Assembly (NCBI GenBank): GCA_029593465.1
Contig: JAKTNK010000006.1
Span: forward strand, 1-64,000
DNA from: Streptococcus suis
GTDB lineage: Bacteria; Bacillota; Bacilli; Lactobacillales; Streptococcaceae
DNA: 64,000 bases
Direction: 5' to 3'
The notes under the pieces are model-generated. The model was not told the origin of the DNA. It saw only the letters and a program-made list of their open reading frames with translations, and searched no databases. Made by a program: the position numbers and the translations under genes. Of this stretch, positions 42,165 to 51,887 are shown piece by piece (within the stretch, counting starts at the first letter, position 1; each line of letters starts with the position of its first letter).

Positions 42165-44120
42165 ATGGTAAAAATTACGTTTCCAGACGGTGCTGTGCGA
42201 GAGTTTGATGCTGGCGTGACAACTTTTGGCATTGCTGAGTCAATTAGCAAATCCTTAGCCAAAAAAGCTTTGGCAGGTAAATTTAATGGGCAATTGATTG
42301 ATACGGTTCGCCCGATTACTGAGGATGGTTCTCTTGAGATTGTGACACCAGACCATGAAGATGCTTACGATGTGCTTCGCCATTCGGCAGCTCATCTGTT
42401 TGCGCAAGCAGCAAAACGCCTCTTTCCCAACATCCGCTTGGGTGTGGGACCAGCTATTCAGGATGGTTTCTACTATGATACGGATAACGCAGAGGGACAA
42501 ATTACAAATGAGGACCTCCCACGTATCGAAGAAGAAATGCAGAAAATCGTGCGTGAAAACTACCCATGTATCCGCGAGGAAGTTTCTAAAGAAGAGGCGT
42601 TAGAATTATTCAAAGATGACCCTTATAAGGTAGAATTGATTAATGAGCATGCCGATGATGCGGGTGGATTGACCATTTACCGTCAGGGTGAGTTTGTGGA
42701 CCTCTGCCGTGGGCCACACGTTCCCTCAACGGGCTATATTAAGGTTTTCAAGTTGCTTAACGTAGCAGGGGCTTACTGGCGTGGTAACAGCGACAATCCA
42801 ATGATGCAGCGTGTTTATGGGACAGCTTGGTTTGACAAAAAAGACCTCAAAAACTATCTCAAGATGCGTGAAGAAGCAAAAGAGCGTGACCATCGTAAAC
42901 TTGGTAAAGAACTTGACCTCTTCATGATTTCGCAAGAAGTAGGACAAGGCTTCCCATTCTGGTTGCCAAATGGCGCAACTATTCGTCGGACCTTGGAGCG
43001 CTACATTACAGATAAAGAGCTAGCTTCCGGTTACCAACACGTTTATACGCCACCAGTTGCTTCTGTCGAATTGTACAAGATATCAGGGCACTGGGATCAT
43101 TATAAAGATGATATGTTCCCAACCATGGATATGGGTGATGGCGAAGAGATTGTGCTTCGTCCGATGAACTGCCCGCACCATATTCAAGTTTATAAAAACC
43201 ATGTGCGTTCTTACCGTGAGTTGCCGGTTCGTATTGCAGAGCTTGGCATGATGCACCGCTACGAAAAATCAGGTGCCTTAACAGGTCTTCAACGTGTTCG
43301 TGAGATGACCCTTAATGACGGTCATATCTTTGTGACACCTGAGCAAATTCAGGAAGAATTCCAAAAAGCGCTACAATTGGTCATTGATGTTTACGAGGAC
43401 TTCAACTTGACTGACTACCGTTTCCGTTTGTCATATCGTGATCCAGAAGATAAGGAAAAATATTATGACAACGATGCTATGTGGGACAATGCTCAAAGCA
43501 TGCTCAAAGCAGCTCTAGATGAGATGGGATTGGATTACTTTGAAGCTGAAGGTGAGGCTGCTTTCTATGGTCCTAAGTTGGACATTCAGGTGAAAACAGC
43601 CCTTGGGAATGAAGAGACCCTATCAACCATTCAATTGGACTTCCTACTTCCCGAACGGTTCAATCTCACTTACATCGGTGATGACGGAGAGGAGCACCGC
43701 CCTGTCATGATTCATCGTGGCATTATCTCAACCATGGAACGCTTTACAGCTATCCTTATCGAAACCTATAAGGGTGCTTTCCCGACTTGGTTGGCACCAC
43801 ACCAAGTTACTGTTATTCCAATTTCCAACGAGGCTCATGTTGACTATGCTTGGGAAGTGGCTAAGCGACTTCGTGACCTTGGTATTCGTGCGGATGTTGA
43901 TGAGCGCAATGAAAAAATGCAGTACAAGATTCGTCAAAGCCAGACCAACAAAATCCCTTACCAGTTGATTGTTGGAGACAAAGAGATGGCAGAAAAATCG
44001 GTTAACGTGCGCCGTTACGGTCAAAAAGCCACTGAAAATCTCTCTATTGATGACTTTATCGAAACCATCCAAGCCGATATTGCACGCAAATCACGCCCCC
44101 TTGAAAAAGTCAGTGATTAG
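42165..44120 (+). CDS. thrS: Threonyl-tRNA synthetase
   Basis: A 651-residue class II synthetase: N-terminal TGS domain ([23 protein letters not shown]), editing domain with [13 protein letters not shown], catalytic core with motif 2 near [13 protein letters not shown] and [17 protein letters not shown], and a C-terminal anticodon-binding domain. The start ATG has AAAGGAG seven bases upstream. Regulated by the T-box leader before it. Confidence 0.97.
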   Translation: MVKITFPDGAVREFDAGVTTFGIAESISKSLAKKALAGKFNGQLIDTVRPITEDGSLEIVTPDHEDAYDVLRHSAAHLFAQAAKRLFPNIRLGVGPAIQDGFYYDTDNAEGQITNEDLPRIEEEMQKIVRENYPCIREEVSKEEALELFKDDPYKVELINEHADDAGGLTIYRQGEFVDLCRGPHVPSTGYIKVFKLLNVAGAYWRGNSDNPMMQRVYGTAWFDKKDLKNYLKMREEAKERDHRKLGKELDLFMISQEVGQGFPFWLPNGATIRRTLERYITDKELASGYQHVYTPPVASVELYKISGHWDHYKDDMFPTMDMGDGEEIVLRPMNCPHHIQVYKNHVRSYRELPVRIAELGMMHRYEKSGALTGLQRVREMTLNDGHIFVTPEQIQEEFQKALQLVIDVYEDFNLTDYRFRLSYRDPEDKEKYYDNDAMWDNAQSMLKAALDEMGLDYFEAEGEAAFYGPKLDIQVKTALGNEETLSTIQLDFLLPERFNLTYIGDDGEEHRPVMIHRGIISTMERFTAILIETYKGAFPTWLAPHQVTVIPISNEAHVDYAWEVAKRLRDLGIRADVDERNEKMQYKIRQSQTNKIPYQLIVGDKEMAEKSVNVRRYGQKATENLSIDDFIETIQADIARKSRPLEKVSD

Positions 44121-44177
44121 TAAGGATATGACACCCTTACCGTATTGTAATGGCTAATGAAGATCATTAGATTTCCC

Positions 44178-44230
44178 AAAAACACCCCCTTGAACGTTAG
44201 AGAAAGCAGCTAACACTGGGGGTGTTTTTT
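44178..44230 (+). terminator. Rho-independent terminator of thrS
   Basis: A 12-bp outer stem (AAAAACACCCCC with GGGGGTGTTTTT) and an inner GTTAG/CTAAC pair, ending in six to seven T. The 200 bases that follow, up to the dhaK promoter, hold nothing recognised. Confidence 0.9.
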
Positions 44231-44431
44231 TATGGAATAAAATCATAGAGATAAGACATGTAGTAGTGATTGATGTTACTAGGGGATAGGATAAAATACT
44301 TGCTTAATCTGTTTAGATGCAAGAAAAAATTACTAGGATTTCTGATAAAAAACGGCTGTTGGTATTATTCAGAGATAAAAAATCGCAGACAGTTTCAGTT
44401 TCTAAAAAGGAGAAAACACCCCACCTAGCTG

Positions 44432-44459
44432 TTGAAAATAAGCTCCAACATGGTATAAT
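44432..44459 (+). promoter_or_regulatory. dhaK promoter
   Basis: TTGAAA (44432-44437), 16 bases, TATAAT (44454-44459). TGTAAGCGTAACCA directly after it is a partial cre match (two departures), which could give catabolite control. Confidence 0.65.
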
Positions 44460-44527
44460 GTAAGCGTAACCATTTTTAATAATGAAAGAGCTTTAGCCTC
44501 TTTCAGAACTTTGGGAAGGAGTATCAC

Positions 44528-45517
44528 ATGAAGAAAATTATTAACCGACCAGAAGACGTTGTGACGGAGATGCTAGATGGTCTTGCTTTTGTCCACGATG
44601 ATTTGGTTGAACGCCTAGAGGGGTATGATGTTATCGTCCGTAAAGCTGACAAAACGGGTAAGGTTGCTCTTATCTCTGGTGGTGGTTCTGGGCATGAACC
44701 CTCCCATGCTGGATTTGTTGGTGATGGGATGCTGTCTGCTGCTGTTTGTGGAGCAGTCTTTACCTCACCTACTCCAGACCAAATTCTAGAAGCCATTAAA
44801 GCAGCAGACGAGGGGGCTGGTGTCTTTATGGTAGTTAAAAACTATTCCGGCGATATTATGAATTTTGAAATGGCTCAGGAAATGGCCGAAATGGAAGATA
44901 TTGCAGTGGATAGTATTGTTGTTGACGATGACATTGCGGTGGAAGATAGCTTATACACGCAAGGACGTCGAGGAGTGGCTGGAACGGTTTTGGTACATAA
45001 AATTTTGGGATATGCCGCTAGGGAAGGCAAGTCGCTAGCCGAAATCAAAGCCATTGCGAAACGCTTGGTTCCTAATCTCAAAACTATTGGATTGGCTCTC
45101 TCGGGTGCGACAGTGCCTGAAGTTGGGAAACCAGGCTTTGTTTTAGCTGATGATGAGTTTGAATATGGTATTGGTATTCACGGAGAACCTGGTTATCAGA
45201 AAGAAAAAATGCAGCCGTCAGCCCTTCTAGCCAAAGAGCTTGTGGATAAATTGTTGACGGATTTTGAAGCCCAAAAAGGTGATGAGTATGCCATGCTAAT
45301 CAATGGCATGGGGGCAACACCCTTGATGGAGCAGTATGTTTTTGCTAATGACGTAGCGCAATTATTAGCGGATAAAGGTATTAATCTTTCGTATAAGAAG
45401 CTGGGCGACTATATGACGTCTATTGATATGACAGGTCTATCCTTGACCCTCTTAAAAGTGGAAGACCCTGAATGGGTAACAGCTTTGAAGGCGCCTGTGA
45501 CAACCATAGCTTGGTAG
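44528..45517 (+). CDS. dhaK: Dihydroxyacetone kinase subunit DhaK
   Basis: A 329-residue protein that binds dihydroxyacetone covalently through His218 in IGIHGEPGYQ. N-terminal features are INRPEDVVTEMLDGL and SGGGSGHEPSHAGFVG. It works with DhaL and DhaM, using phosphoenolpyruvate through the PTS instead of ATP. Ribosome binding site GGAAGGAG. First gene of dhaKLM. Confidence 0.96.
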   Translation: MKKIINRPEDVVTEMLDGLAFVHDDLVERLEGYDVIVRKADKTGKVALISGGGSGHEPSHAGFVGDGMLSAAVCGAVFTSPTPDQILEAIKAADEGAGVFMVVKNYSGDIMNFEMAQEMAEMEDIAVDSIVVDDDIAVEDSLYTQGRRGVAGTVLVHKILGYAAREGKSLAEIKAIAKRLVPNLKTIGLALSGATVPEVGKPGFVLADDEFEYGIGIHGEPGYQKEKMQPSALLAKELVDKLLTDFEAQKGDEYAMLINGMGATPLMEQYVFANDVAQLLADKGINLSYKKLGDYMTSIDMTGLSLTLLKVEDPEWVTALKAPVTTIAW

Positions 45518-45529
45518 AAAGGAGCTTTT

Positions 45530-46114
45530 ATGACACCAGAAAATGCGATAAGATGGATGCGCCTGTTTAATGATAAGGTTCAAGAGCAGAAAGCCTATCT
45601 CAGTGAGCTGGATACCCCTATCGGAGACGGTGACCATGGCGGGAATATGGCACGAGGCATGGCGGCAGTCATAGAGCAACTGGATGGGAACGGCTTTGCA
45701 TCTTCTGATGCTGTTTTTAAGGTGGTTTCCATGCAACTCATCAGCAAGGTCGGCGGTGCTTCAGGCCCTCTTTACGGTTCGGCTTTTATGGGATTGGCAA
45801 AAGCTTTAAAGAATGATGCTAGTTTTCTTGATAGTCTTCAAGAAGGATTAGCTATGATTCAAAAACGTGGAAAAGCCAATCTTGGTGAGAAAACCATGGT
45901 TGACGTCTGGGTTCCTGCTCTTGAAGATTTGAAGACAGGTGACTTGAGTCAGGAGCGTGTGGATTACCTTGTAGAAGCCACCAAGGCCTTAAAAGCTACT
46001 AAAGGACGGGCTTCCTACCTTGGCGAACGCTCTGTCGGGCATATTGATCCGGGGGCGTATTCGTCTGGACTCTTATTTAAAGCACTGTTGGAAGCGGAGG
46101 TCAGCGATGGTTGA
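45530..46114 (+). CDS. dhaL: Dihydroxyacetone kinase subunit DhaL
   Basis: A 194-residue ADP-binding subunit. The nucleotide and Mg site is LDTPIGDGDHGGNMARGM, with GGASGPLYGSAFMG and KRGKANLGEKTMVD later. It holds a tightly bound ADP that is phosphorylated by DhaM and passes phosphate to the sugar on DhaK. It begins 12 bases after dhaK and overlaps dhaM by eight bases. Confidence 0.96.
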   Translation: MTPENAIRWMRLFNDKVQEQKAYLSELDTPIGDGDHGGNMARGMAAVIEQLDGNGFASSDAVFKVVSMQLISKVGGASGPLYGSAFMGLAKALKNDASFLDSLQEGLAMIQKRGKANLGEKTMVDVWVPALEDLKTGDLSQERVDYLVEATKALKATKGRASYLGERSVGHIDPGAYSSGLLFKALLEAEVSDG

Positions 46115-46481
46115 TAGTGGACTGGTTATTGTTTCGCATTCGAAACACATCGCACAGGGTGTTGTTGATTTAATACGGCAAGTGGCTCAAGATGTGTCGA
46201 TTACCTTTGTTGGCGGGACCGAAGATGGTGGTATTGGTTCTAGTTTCGAGCAAGTTCAGGCAGCTATTGAGGACAATCCCAAGACACACCTGTTGGCATT
46301 TTACGATTTGGGCTCAGCCCACATGAATCTGGAAATGGCCAAGGAGTTTTCTGAGAAGGATATTGCCATTCAAGATGTGCCTTTGGTAGAGGGTGCCTAC
46401 ACAGCAGCCGCTTTGTTGCAGGTTAACACCCCTCTAGAGGAAATCACCAAACAATTAGCCGAGTTGAGAATCCCTAAATAA
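46107..46481 (+). CDS. dhaM: PTS-dependent dihydroxyacetone kinase phosphotransferase subunit DhaM
   Basis: A 124-residue single-domain DhaM, the EIIA-mannose-like form, as in lactic acid bacteria. The phosphohistidine is in LVIVSHSKHIAQG, with GGTEDGGIGSSFEQV in the core. The start overlaps dhaL (GCGATGGTTG). No regulator dhaS/dhaR or glycerol transporter lies beside it. Confidence 0.94.
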   Translation: MVDSGLVIVSHSKHIAQGVVDLIRQVAQDVSITFVGGTEDGGIGSSFEQVQAAIEDNPKTHLLAFYDLGSAHMNLEMAKEFSEKDIAIQDVPLVEGAYTAAALLQVNTPLEEITKQLAELRIPK

Positions 46482-46486
46482 ACAAG

Positions 46487-46509
46487 AAAACCGAGCTTGC
46501 TCGGTTTTT
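46487..46509 (+). terminator. Rho-independent terminator of dhaKLM
   Basis: A nine-base-pair stem (AAAACCGAG/CTCGGTTTT, 4-base loop) running into T5, five bases after dhaM. Confidence 0.88.
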
Positions 46510-46580
46510 GAGCTATTATTATGGCAAATTCCTTTCTGTTAGGTCATGTTTTGTATCGATAATTTTGATAAAATGGGGGT

Positions 46581-47549
46581 ATGAACATGCGTTTTACCCA
46601 AGAAGAACTGTTAGAGCAAGGTTGGTCAAAACAACTGCTCTCCTTATTTGACGAAGACATAGCAGCACAGTCCCAATTGACGGTTGGTCTTCCTTTGTTC
46701 AAGCGCTTATGGCAGCGTAGTGCTATTTTTATGGTCCCCAAAGAGCGCTTAAGGGCCTTCTTAAACCTTATTGCCATGCCGAGTGAGTTGACTGGAAAAC
46801 GTCAACAAAATCAACAGTTAGTGGATAAGTTTAGCATGACCCTATCGCCAGATGATCCGTTTTGGTACGACTTTGCGATCTTGGTTTCGAGGGTTTTTCC
46901 AGAGGATTGTTTGTCCCAAAGTGGGCAGTTGCAAAGGCGGGTACATCAGCTTCGCTATATTATTTCAAGCCATCAAGCACAGTATGTTCGTAGGAATTTT
47001 AAACAAACCGGTATGACGGATGGTGATGCTTTGGCCTGTTATCTCAAAGGAAAGAAACGACCGCATTTTTGGTGTCGGGGAGAATACAGTGTTGATGCGT
47101 CTGCTCGACTTCATAATAAAATCGCTCTGAGAAAAGGGGATATTAGGTACCCAGACGATCGTTTATCAGCTAATATCAAGATTTTGATAGGATTTCATAC
47201 CGAGTTTATCCTGGATAGTCAAGGGAATTTTTTAAATGAGACAGACTATGAAACCATTACCGAAAGCGGTATTGTTAATGGCGCCAGCTTTAATTATGGG
47301 ACTGAGGGCAAGCGTCACTGGCAACTGGACGTCGATCCCGTCCGCCGTCATGATCCCTTATTTCGTCAAGAGAAGACAAGGCATTTTAGAGCCCCCAACC
47401 GAAGTCGTAGATGGTCTTGTCGGCAAGGAGGAGATTATGACTTGAGCTATTTTAACCCCAGAGGCAAGTATAGTTATCACCAGCAAAGTAGCTATCAAAG
47501 GGTAAAACAAGCTACCAAAGCCTTTAAACAAGCGGTGAAGAAAGCCTGA
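46581..47549 (+). CDS. DUF3114-type streptococcal protein
   Basis: A 322-residue soluble protein. It matches from memory the DUF3114 family of streptococci (LSQSGQLQRRVHQLRYIISSHQ, VRRNFKQTGMTDGDALACYL, SGIVNGASFNYG). The C-terminus is rich in Tyr, Gln and basic residues. The function is unknown, and the gene is alone between terminators. In many relatives competence genes comEA-comEC precede holA; here this gene occupies that place. Confidence 0.65.
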   Translation: MNMRFTQEELLEQGWSKQLLSLFDEDIAAQSQLTVGLPLFKRLWQRSAIFMVPKERLRAFLNLIAMPSELTGKRQQNQQLVDKFSMTLSPDDPFWYDFAILVSRVFPEDCLSQSGQLQRRVHQLRYIISSHQAQYVRRNFKQTGMTDGDALACYLKGKKRPHFWCRGEYSVDASARLHNKIALRKGDIRYPDDRLSANIKILIGFHTEFILDSQGNFLNETDYETITESGIVNGASFNYGTEGKRHWQLDVDPVRRHDPLFRQEKTRHFRAPNRSRRWSCRQGGDYDLSYFNPRGKYSYHQQSSYQRVKQATKAFKQAVKKA

Positions 47550-47591
47550 TTAGCTCTTTTAGCATTTGAGAGTGCTAGGATATCATATTTA

Positions 47592-47607
47592 TGCTACAAT
47601 GTGACTA
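47592..47607 (+). promoter_or_regulatory. Extended -10 promoter directly at the holA start
   Basis: TGCTACAAT (47592-47600) is an extended -10 (TGn plus TACAAT). Transcription should begin about seven bases later, at the A of the holA ATG (47607). No Shine-Dalgarno is present. A leaderless mRNA is suggested. Confidence 0.5.
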
Positions 47608-48653
47608 TGATTGCAATGGAAGAAGTAGAACAATTAAGCTTAGACAACTTACCCCCCCTTAGTGTGGTGACGGGTGACGATATCGGACAGTACGAGCTCC
47701 TCAAGTCAGATCTGCTTAGGAAAATTGATTACGACCCAGCTGACTTAAACATGTCCTATTTTGATCTCAGTGAGGTTTCTTACAGCGATGCTGCGATGGA
47801 TTTAGAAAGTTTATCCTTTTTTTCAGAGGAAAAAGTGGTACTTCTGGATTATTTTTTAGACCTTACAACAAGCAAGAAAAGCTATCTTTCTGAACAGGAG
47901 ATGAAACAATTTGAGACTTATATTGCCAATCCTATCCCAACCACACGATTGGTAATTTTTGCGCCAGGAAAGTTAGATGGTCGCAGTAGGATTGTGAAAC
48001 GCCTAAAAAGGGATGGTCAGCTTTTTGAGGCTACCCCATTAAAGGAGGCAGACCTCCGCACTTATATGAGGGCTTATGCTAACAATCAGGGACTTCATCT
48101 GGATGCTGCTGCTTTAGAAGCCTTATTAGTGAAGTCTAGCTTTGATTTTTCAGATAGTTTGACCAATTTAGCTTTTTTAAAAACCTACAAAAAGCAAGGG
48201 CACATCACACTAGAGGATATCCAAGAAGCCCTGCCAAAATCCTTACAGGATAATATTTTTGATTTAACCAAGCTCATCTTGAAGCGAGATGTCGATGCGG
48301 CTCGGGAGTTGGTGAGGGATTTGCGCTTGCAAGGAGAAGATGAGATCAAACTCATTGCGGTGATTTTAGGGCAGTTTCGCCTGTTTTTACAGATTACGCT
48401 CTTGGTGAAAGAAGGCAAACAAGAACCGCAGATTGTGCAAGAACTCTCGGAGTTATTGGGAAGAGCGATTAATCCTTATCAGGTCAAATACGCTCTGAGA
48501 GATGCTACTTACTTAAGTTTGGCCTTTTTACAAACCAGTATCACCACCTTAATTGAAACAGACTATCAGATAAAACAAGGCTTAGTTGACAAGGCCTATC
48601 TCTTTGACATAGCCTTATTGAAAATGATGACAAGAGAACAATTTCACCCTTAG
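47607..48653 (+). CDS. holA: DNA polymerase III delta subunit
   Basis: A 348-residue clamp-loader subunit, which opens the sliding clamp. Features are VVTGDDIGQYELLKSDLLRKI, LLDYFLDLTTSKKSYL, KLDGRSRIVKRLKR and the C-terminal helical collar domain (INPYQVKYALRDA). A GTG six bases earlier is also in frame but lies within the probable promoter. holA next to sodA is the usual streptococcal order. Confidence 0.92.
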   Translation: MIAMEEVEQLSLDNLPPLSVVTGDDIGQYELLKSDLLRKIDYDPADLNMSYFDLSEVSYSDAAMDLESLSFFSEEKVVLLDYFLDLTTSKKSYLSEQEMKQFETYIANPIPTTRLVIFAPGKLDGRSRIVKRLKRDGQLFEATPLKEADLRTYMRAYANNQGLHLDAAALEALLVKSSFDFSDSLTNLAFLKTYKKQGHITLEDIQEALPKSLQDNIFDLTKLILKRDVDAARELVRDLRLQGEDEIKLIAVILGQFRLFLQITLLVKEGKQEPQIVQELSELLGRAINPYQVKYALRDATYLSLAFLQTSITTLIETDYQIKQGLVDKAYLFDIALLKMMTREQFHP

Positions 48654-48692
48654 GAGCTAAGAGCAACGAGGGCTTGTTGTTAAACAAAATTC

Positions 48693-48721
48693 TTGAAAGC
48701 ATTCTCAAAAAGCGATAAGAT
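48693..48721 (+). promoter_or_regulatory. sodA promoter
   Basis: TTGAAA (48693-48698), 17 bases, TAAGAT (48716-48721), about 30 bases before the start codon. Confidence 0.65.
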
Positions 48722-48751
48722 AAGGGTAATAAAATGAAAGAGGTTATTCAC

Positions 48752-49357
48752 ATGGCAATTATTTTACCAGAACTTCCTTATGCTTACGATGCACTTGAGC
48801 CCTATTTTGATGCAGAGACTATGACGCTTCACCATGACAAACACCATGCAGCTTATGTTAACAATGCTAATGCAGCCTTGGAGAAACATCCTGAAATTGG
48901 AGAAGATCTTGAAGTCCTTCTTTCAGATGTGAATAGCATTCCAGAAGACATTCGTCAAGCTTTGATTAACAACGGTGGTGGGCACTTGAATCACGCCCTC
49001 TTTTGGCAACTGCTTTCTCCTGAAAAAACCGAAATCACAGCAGACGTCAAAGCGGCTATTGATGAATCCTTTGGTTCTTTTGATGCCTTTAAAGACGCCT
49101 TCACACAAGCAGCGGCAACTCGCTTTGGTTCAGGCTGGGCTTGGCTTGTGGTCAATGCAGAAGGTCAGTTAGAAGTGATGTCAACTCCAAACCAAGACAC
49201 CCCTCTTATGGAAGGCAAAACACCTATCTTAGGCTTGGATGTCTGGGAGCATGCTTACTATCTTAACTACCGTAACGTCCGTCCAGACTACATCAAAGCT
49301 TTCTTTGAGTTGATCAACTGGAATAAGGTAGCTGAGCTTTACAGAGCAGCGCAATAA
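48752..49357 (+). CDS. sodA: Manganese superoxide dismutase
   Basis: A 201-residue Mn/Fe-type SOD. Metal ligands are in [15 protein letters not shown] (His), [12 protein letters not shown] (His) and [14 protein letters not shown] (Asp and His). The N-terminus [21 protein letters not shown] is that of streptococcal SodA, which fixes the start; GAGG lies eight bases upstream. It removes superoxide in the cytoplasm. Confidence 0.97.
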   Translation: MAIILPELPYAYDALEPYFDAETMTLHHDKHHAAYVNNANAALEKHPEIGEDLEVLLSDVNSIPEDIRQALINNGGGHLNHALFWQLLSPEKTEITADVKAAIDESFGSFDAFKDAFTQAAATRFGSGWAWLVVNAEGQLEVMSTPNQDTPLMEGKTPILGLDVWEHAYYLNYRNVRPDYIKAFFELINWNKVAELYRAAQ

Positions 49358-49362
49358 TCTTG

Positions 49363-49388
49363 AAAAGAGTAGCTTACCTACTCTTTTT
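49363..49388 (+). terminator. Rho-independent terminator of sodA
   Basis: A 10-bp stem (AAAAGAGTAG/CTACTCTTTT, 5-base loop) running into T5, six bases after the stop codon. Confidence 0.88.
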
Positions 49389-49539
49389 GTCTGTTTACGA
49401 TTATTTTTTCAGCAATAGCTGGTTTGAGAGAGTCAAGGTTAGGATCGCTAAATAAAGTTCATAATTTACTGAAAAAGCATTGAAAAAATTTGATTTTCCT
49501 TTATAATAATTATGAAGTTAGGGGAAGAAAAGAGTTGTG

Positions 49540-50625
49540 ATGTTAAAACGAATCAATCAAGTTTTGTTAGGTGCTATTGGTGTGAGTCTTGTTTTAATAA
49601 TTATAATAGGTTATAAGGATTACCTAAAGCCCTTAGTCACCAATCAAAAGACTAAGATAGGACAGCTTACGAAGTCAGGTTCAAATCAAGGAGGTCAGCC
49701 TTCAAAAGCTGTTAGTCACCCCAAAAAGAGCATTCCAGAAAAGAGTCAAGCTGATAAAGATGCTGCTCAAGCAGCTGATTTAGCTGTGATGTCTAACTAT
49801 GGTCTAGCTTTTGATTATGCTCATATGACCTTGCCGGAGGTTATCACAGCCTATATGGATTTACAAGGGATTGATCATCATAACATTGCTTTTTCCTATA
49901 AGGATATTACTACTGGAAAAACCTACGCCATGAATGATACGCAAGCCATGACAGCGGGTTCCACCTACAAATTACCTTTAAATATGTTAGTGGTTGATAA
50001 GGTTGCTAAAGGCAAGCTATCGATGACTGAGCGTTTTGATATCACGAACACGACCTATGAATACAAGCCAGAACATGATTCTTACGTGGCTGCTTTTAAT
50101 GGAGCAATGACCATTCCAGATATGCAGGAGTATTCATTAGTGTATTCGGAAAATACACCAGCCTATGCCTTGGCAGAGCGTCTGGGAGGCTTAAATAAGG
50201 CTTATAAAAAGCTTTCACGCTATGGGGAATCAAAAGGTAAGATCAAAACCATTCAACGTGATGGCAATAAAACGACGACAGATTATTACATTCAAGTCCT
50301 AGATTATCTCTGGCGTCATCAGAAGAAGTATAAAGACATTCTCTACTATATTGGACAGTCTTTCCCTGGTGAGTATTATAAGACCTATTTGCCGTCTGAT
50401 TTGGTAGTTTACCAAAAGCCTGGCTATGTTCGTGAAGCCTTGAATATCGATGCGATTGTTGAAGAGGAGAATCCTTATATGATAGCCCTTTACACACGTT
50501 ATTTAGGCGGATCAGATGAAAATACGGAAGAAATCAATGCGTATGGCTATAACCAGCTTACACAAATTGCCTATGTGATAAACCAATGGCACCGTGTCAA
50601 CATGAATGGTTTAAAAGTTGGATAA
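49540..50625 (+). CDS. Membrane-anchored serine hydrolase of beta-lactamase fold
   Basis: A 361-residue protein with an N-terminal membrane anchor (about 5-26), a linker rich in Lys, Ser and Gln (about 36-80) and a penicillin-recognising domain. Nucleophile Ser141 is in AGSTYKLPLN (SxxK); SEN in YSENTPAYALA stands at the SDN position; KPG in YQKPGYVREALN stands at the KTG position. The changed KTG triad and the lack of an evident class A Glu166 argue against a true beta-lactamase; a peptidoglycan-related role is more likely. GGGGAAG ribosome binding site upstream. Confidence 0.8.
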   Translation: MLKRINQVLLGAIGVSLVLIIIIGYKDYLKPLVTNQKTKIGQLTKSGSNQGGQPSKAVSHPKKSIPEKSQADKDAAQAADLAVMSNYGLAFDYAHMTLPEVITAYMDLQGIDHHNIAFSYKDITTGKTYAMNDTQAMTAGSTYKLPLNMLVVDKVAKGKLSMTERFDITNTTYEYKPEHDSYVAAFNGAMTIPDMQEYSLVYSENTPAYALAERLGGLNKAYKKLSRYGESKGKIKTIQRDGNKTTTDYYIQVLDYLWRHQKKYKDILYYIGQSFPGEYYKTYLPSDLVVYQKPGYVREALNIDAIVEEENPYMIALYTRYLGGSDENTEEINAYGYNQLTQIAYVINQWHRVNMNGLKVG

Positions 50626-50628
50626 ACG

Positions 50629-50662
50629 AAAGACCTATCTCGGTTTTGAGATAGGTCTTTTT
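50629..50662. terminator. Bidirectional terminator between convergent genes
   Basis: A perfect 13-bp stem (AAAGACCTATCTC with its complement, 6-base loop) with T5 on the plus side and an A-tract on the other. It serves the serine hydrolase gene and queA, which ends eight bases away. Confidence 0.88.
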
Positions 50663-50669
50663 GACTAAT

Positions 50670-51722
50670 CTAGTTTTCTGCTTCTGTTGCAGGGCGTTTT
50701 AAAAACATGGCATCACCAAAACTAAAGAAACGATAGTTTTCGTGAACGGCATGCTGATAGGCTTCTAGGGTAAAGCGACGTCCCGCAAAGGCAGAGACTA
50801 GCATGACAAGGGTTGATTTTGGCAAGTGGAAGTTGGTTGAAAAGGCATCAACAACCCTAAAGTGATAGCCTGGTTTGATAAAAATATTGGTCCAACCAGA
50901 ATCGGCTTGTAAGCGCCCTTTGTATTTATTGCCAATCGTTTCAAGCGTTCGAATAGAAGTGGTTCCAACGGCGACAATGCGATTGCCAGAAGCTTTCACT
51001 TGATTGAGCGTATCAGCGGCTTCTTGGCTTAACTGGTAAAACTCAGAATGCATCTCATGTTCATCAACTTTATCCACTGAGACAGGACGGAAAGTTCCCA
51101 AACCAACATGAAGCGTGAGGTAAACCAGCTTGACCCCCTTAGCTTCAATGCGTTTCAAAAGTTCTGGTGTGAAATGAAGGCCAGCTGTTGGTGCAGCTGC
51201 AGAGCCATTTTCTTTGGCGTAAACCGTTTGATACCGCTCACGGTCATCTAATGTTTCATGGATATAAGGTGGTAGCGGCATCTCGCCAAGGCTTTCCAGT
51301 ACTTCTAGGAAAATACCCTCGTAAGAGAAGCGAACGATACGTCCTCCGTGCTCAAGCACTTCAAGCACTTCTGCTATCAGACGCCCATCTCCAAAGGAAA
51401 CTTTGGTCCCCACTTTGAGACGTTTTGCTGGTTTGGCCAAGACCTCCCACTCATCTCCAGTGGTATTTTTCAATAGTAGGAACTCGACGTGGCCATGCGT
51501 CTCAGCTTTTTCCCCATAGAGACGTGCTGGTAGGACGCGGGTATTGTTCATTACCAAGGCATCTCCAGGATTGAGTTGATCGATGATGTGATCAAAATGC
51601 GTATCGGTCATTTCCTTAGTTACAGGGTCTAGGACCAGTAATTTTGAGCTATCGCGTTTTTCCAGAGGGGTTTGGGCGATCAATTCTTCCGGTAGGTGAA
51701 AATCAAAATCGTTTGTATTCAT
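50670..51722 (-). CDS. queA: S-adenosylmethionine:tRNA ribosyltransferase-isomerase
   Basis: QueA moves the ribosyl part of SAM onto 7-aminomethyl-7-deazaguanine in tRNA, a step of queuosine synthesis. The protein has 350 residues: [55 protein letters not shown] and [17 protein letters not shown]-like ending ([15 protein letters not shown]). The start has TAGGAG upstream; 13 further codons upstream are open but lack a site. Confidence 0.95.
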   Translation of the reverse strand: MNTNDFDFHLPEELIAQTPLEKRDSSKLLVLDPVTKEMTDTHFDHIIDQLNPGDALVMNNTRVLPARLYGEKAETHGHVEFLLLKNTTGDEWEVLAKPAKRLKVGTKVSFGDGRLIAEVLEVLEHGGRIVRFSYEGIFLEVLESLGEMPLPPYIHETLDDRERYQTVYAKENGSAAAPTAGLHFTPELLKRIEAKGVKLVYLTLHVGLGTFRPVSVDKVDEHEMHSEFYQLSQEAADTLNQVKASGNRIVAVGTTSIRTLETIGNKYKGRLQADSGWTNIFIKPGYHFRVVDAFSTNFHLPKSTLVMLVSAFAGRRFTLEAYQHAVHENYRFFSFGDAMFLKRPATEAEN

Positions 51723-51817
51723 AGGACTCCTAGTTATCATCTTTATTTCTAAAAACAGCATTCTTATTGTAACACTAGTTGATGAATTTGTTGAGTGGAA
51801 AGGTTAAAAGAATGAAC

Positions 51818-51873
51818 TTGACAAAAATTGGTCTATACCATATAATAGTTTTAAGAAATTGATATAGACCAAT
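51818..51873 (+). promoter_or_regulatory. nagB promoter with two NagR-type operators
   Basis: TTGACA (51818-51823)-17-TATAAT (51841-51846). AATTGGTCTATACCA (51826-51840) fills the spacer and ATTGATATAGACCAAT (51858-51873) lies after the start site. Both match the TGGTctATACCA-like dre motif bound by GntR-family NagR/YvoA, which is released by amino-sugar phosphates. Binding would block both polymerase entry and elongation. Confidence 0.82.
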
Positions 51874-51887
51874 TAAGGAGAAGAACC

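Noticed and set aside
44459-44473. cre site in the dhaK leader
   Set aside because: Two departures from the consensus at defined positions; noted with the promoter but not called separately.
49540-50625. True class A beta-lactamase (resistance gene)
   Set aside because: SxxK is present but the KTG triad is KPG and no Glu166-type motif is evident; better called a beta-lactamase-fold protein.
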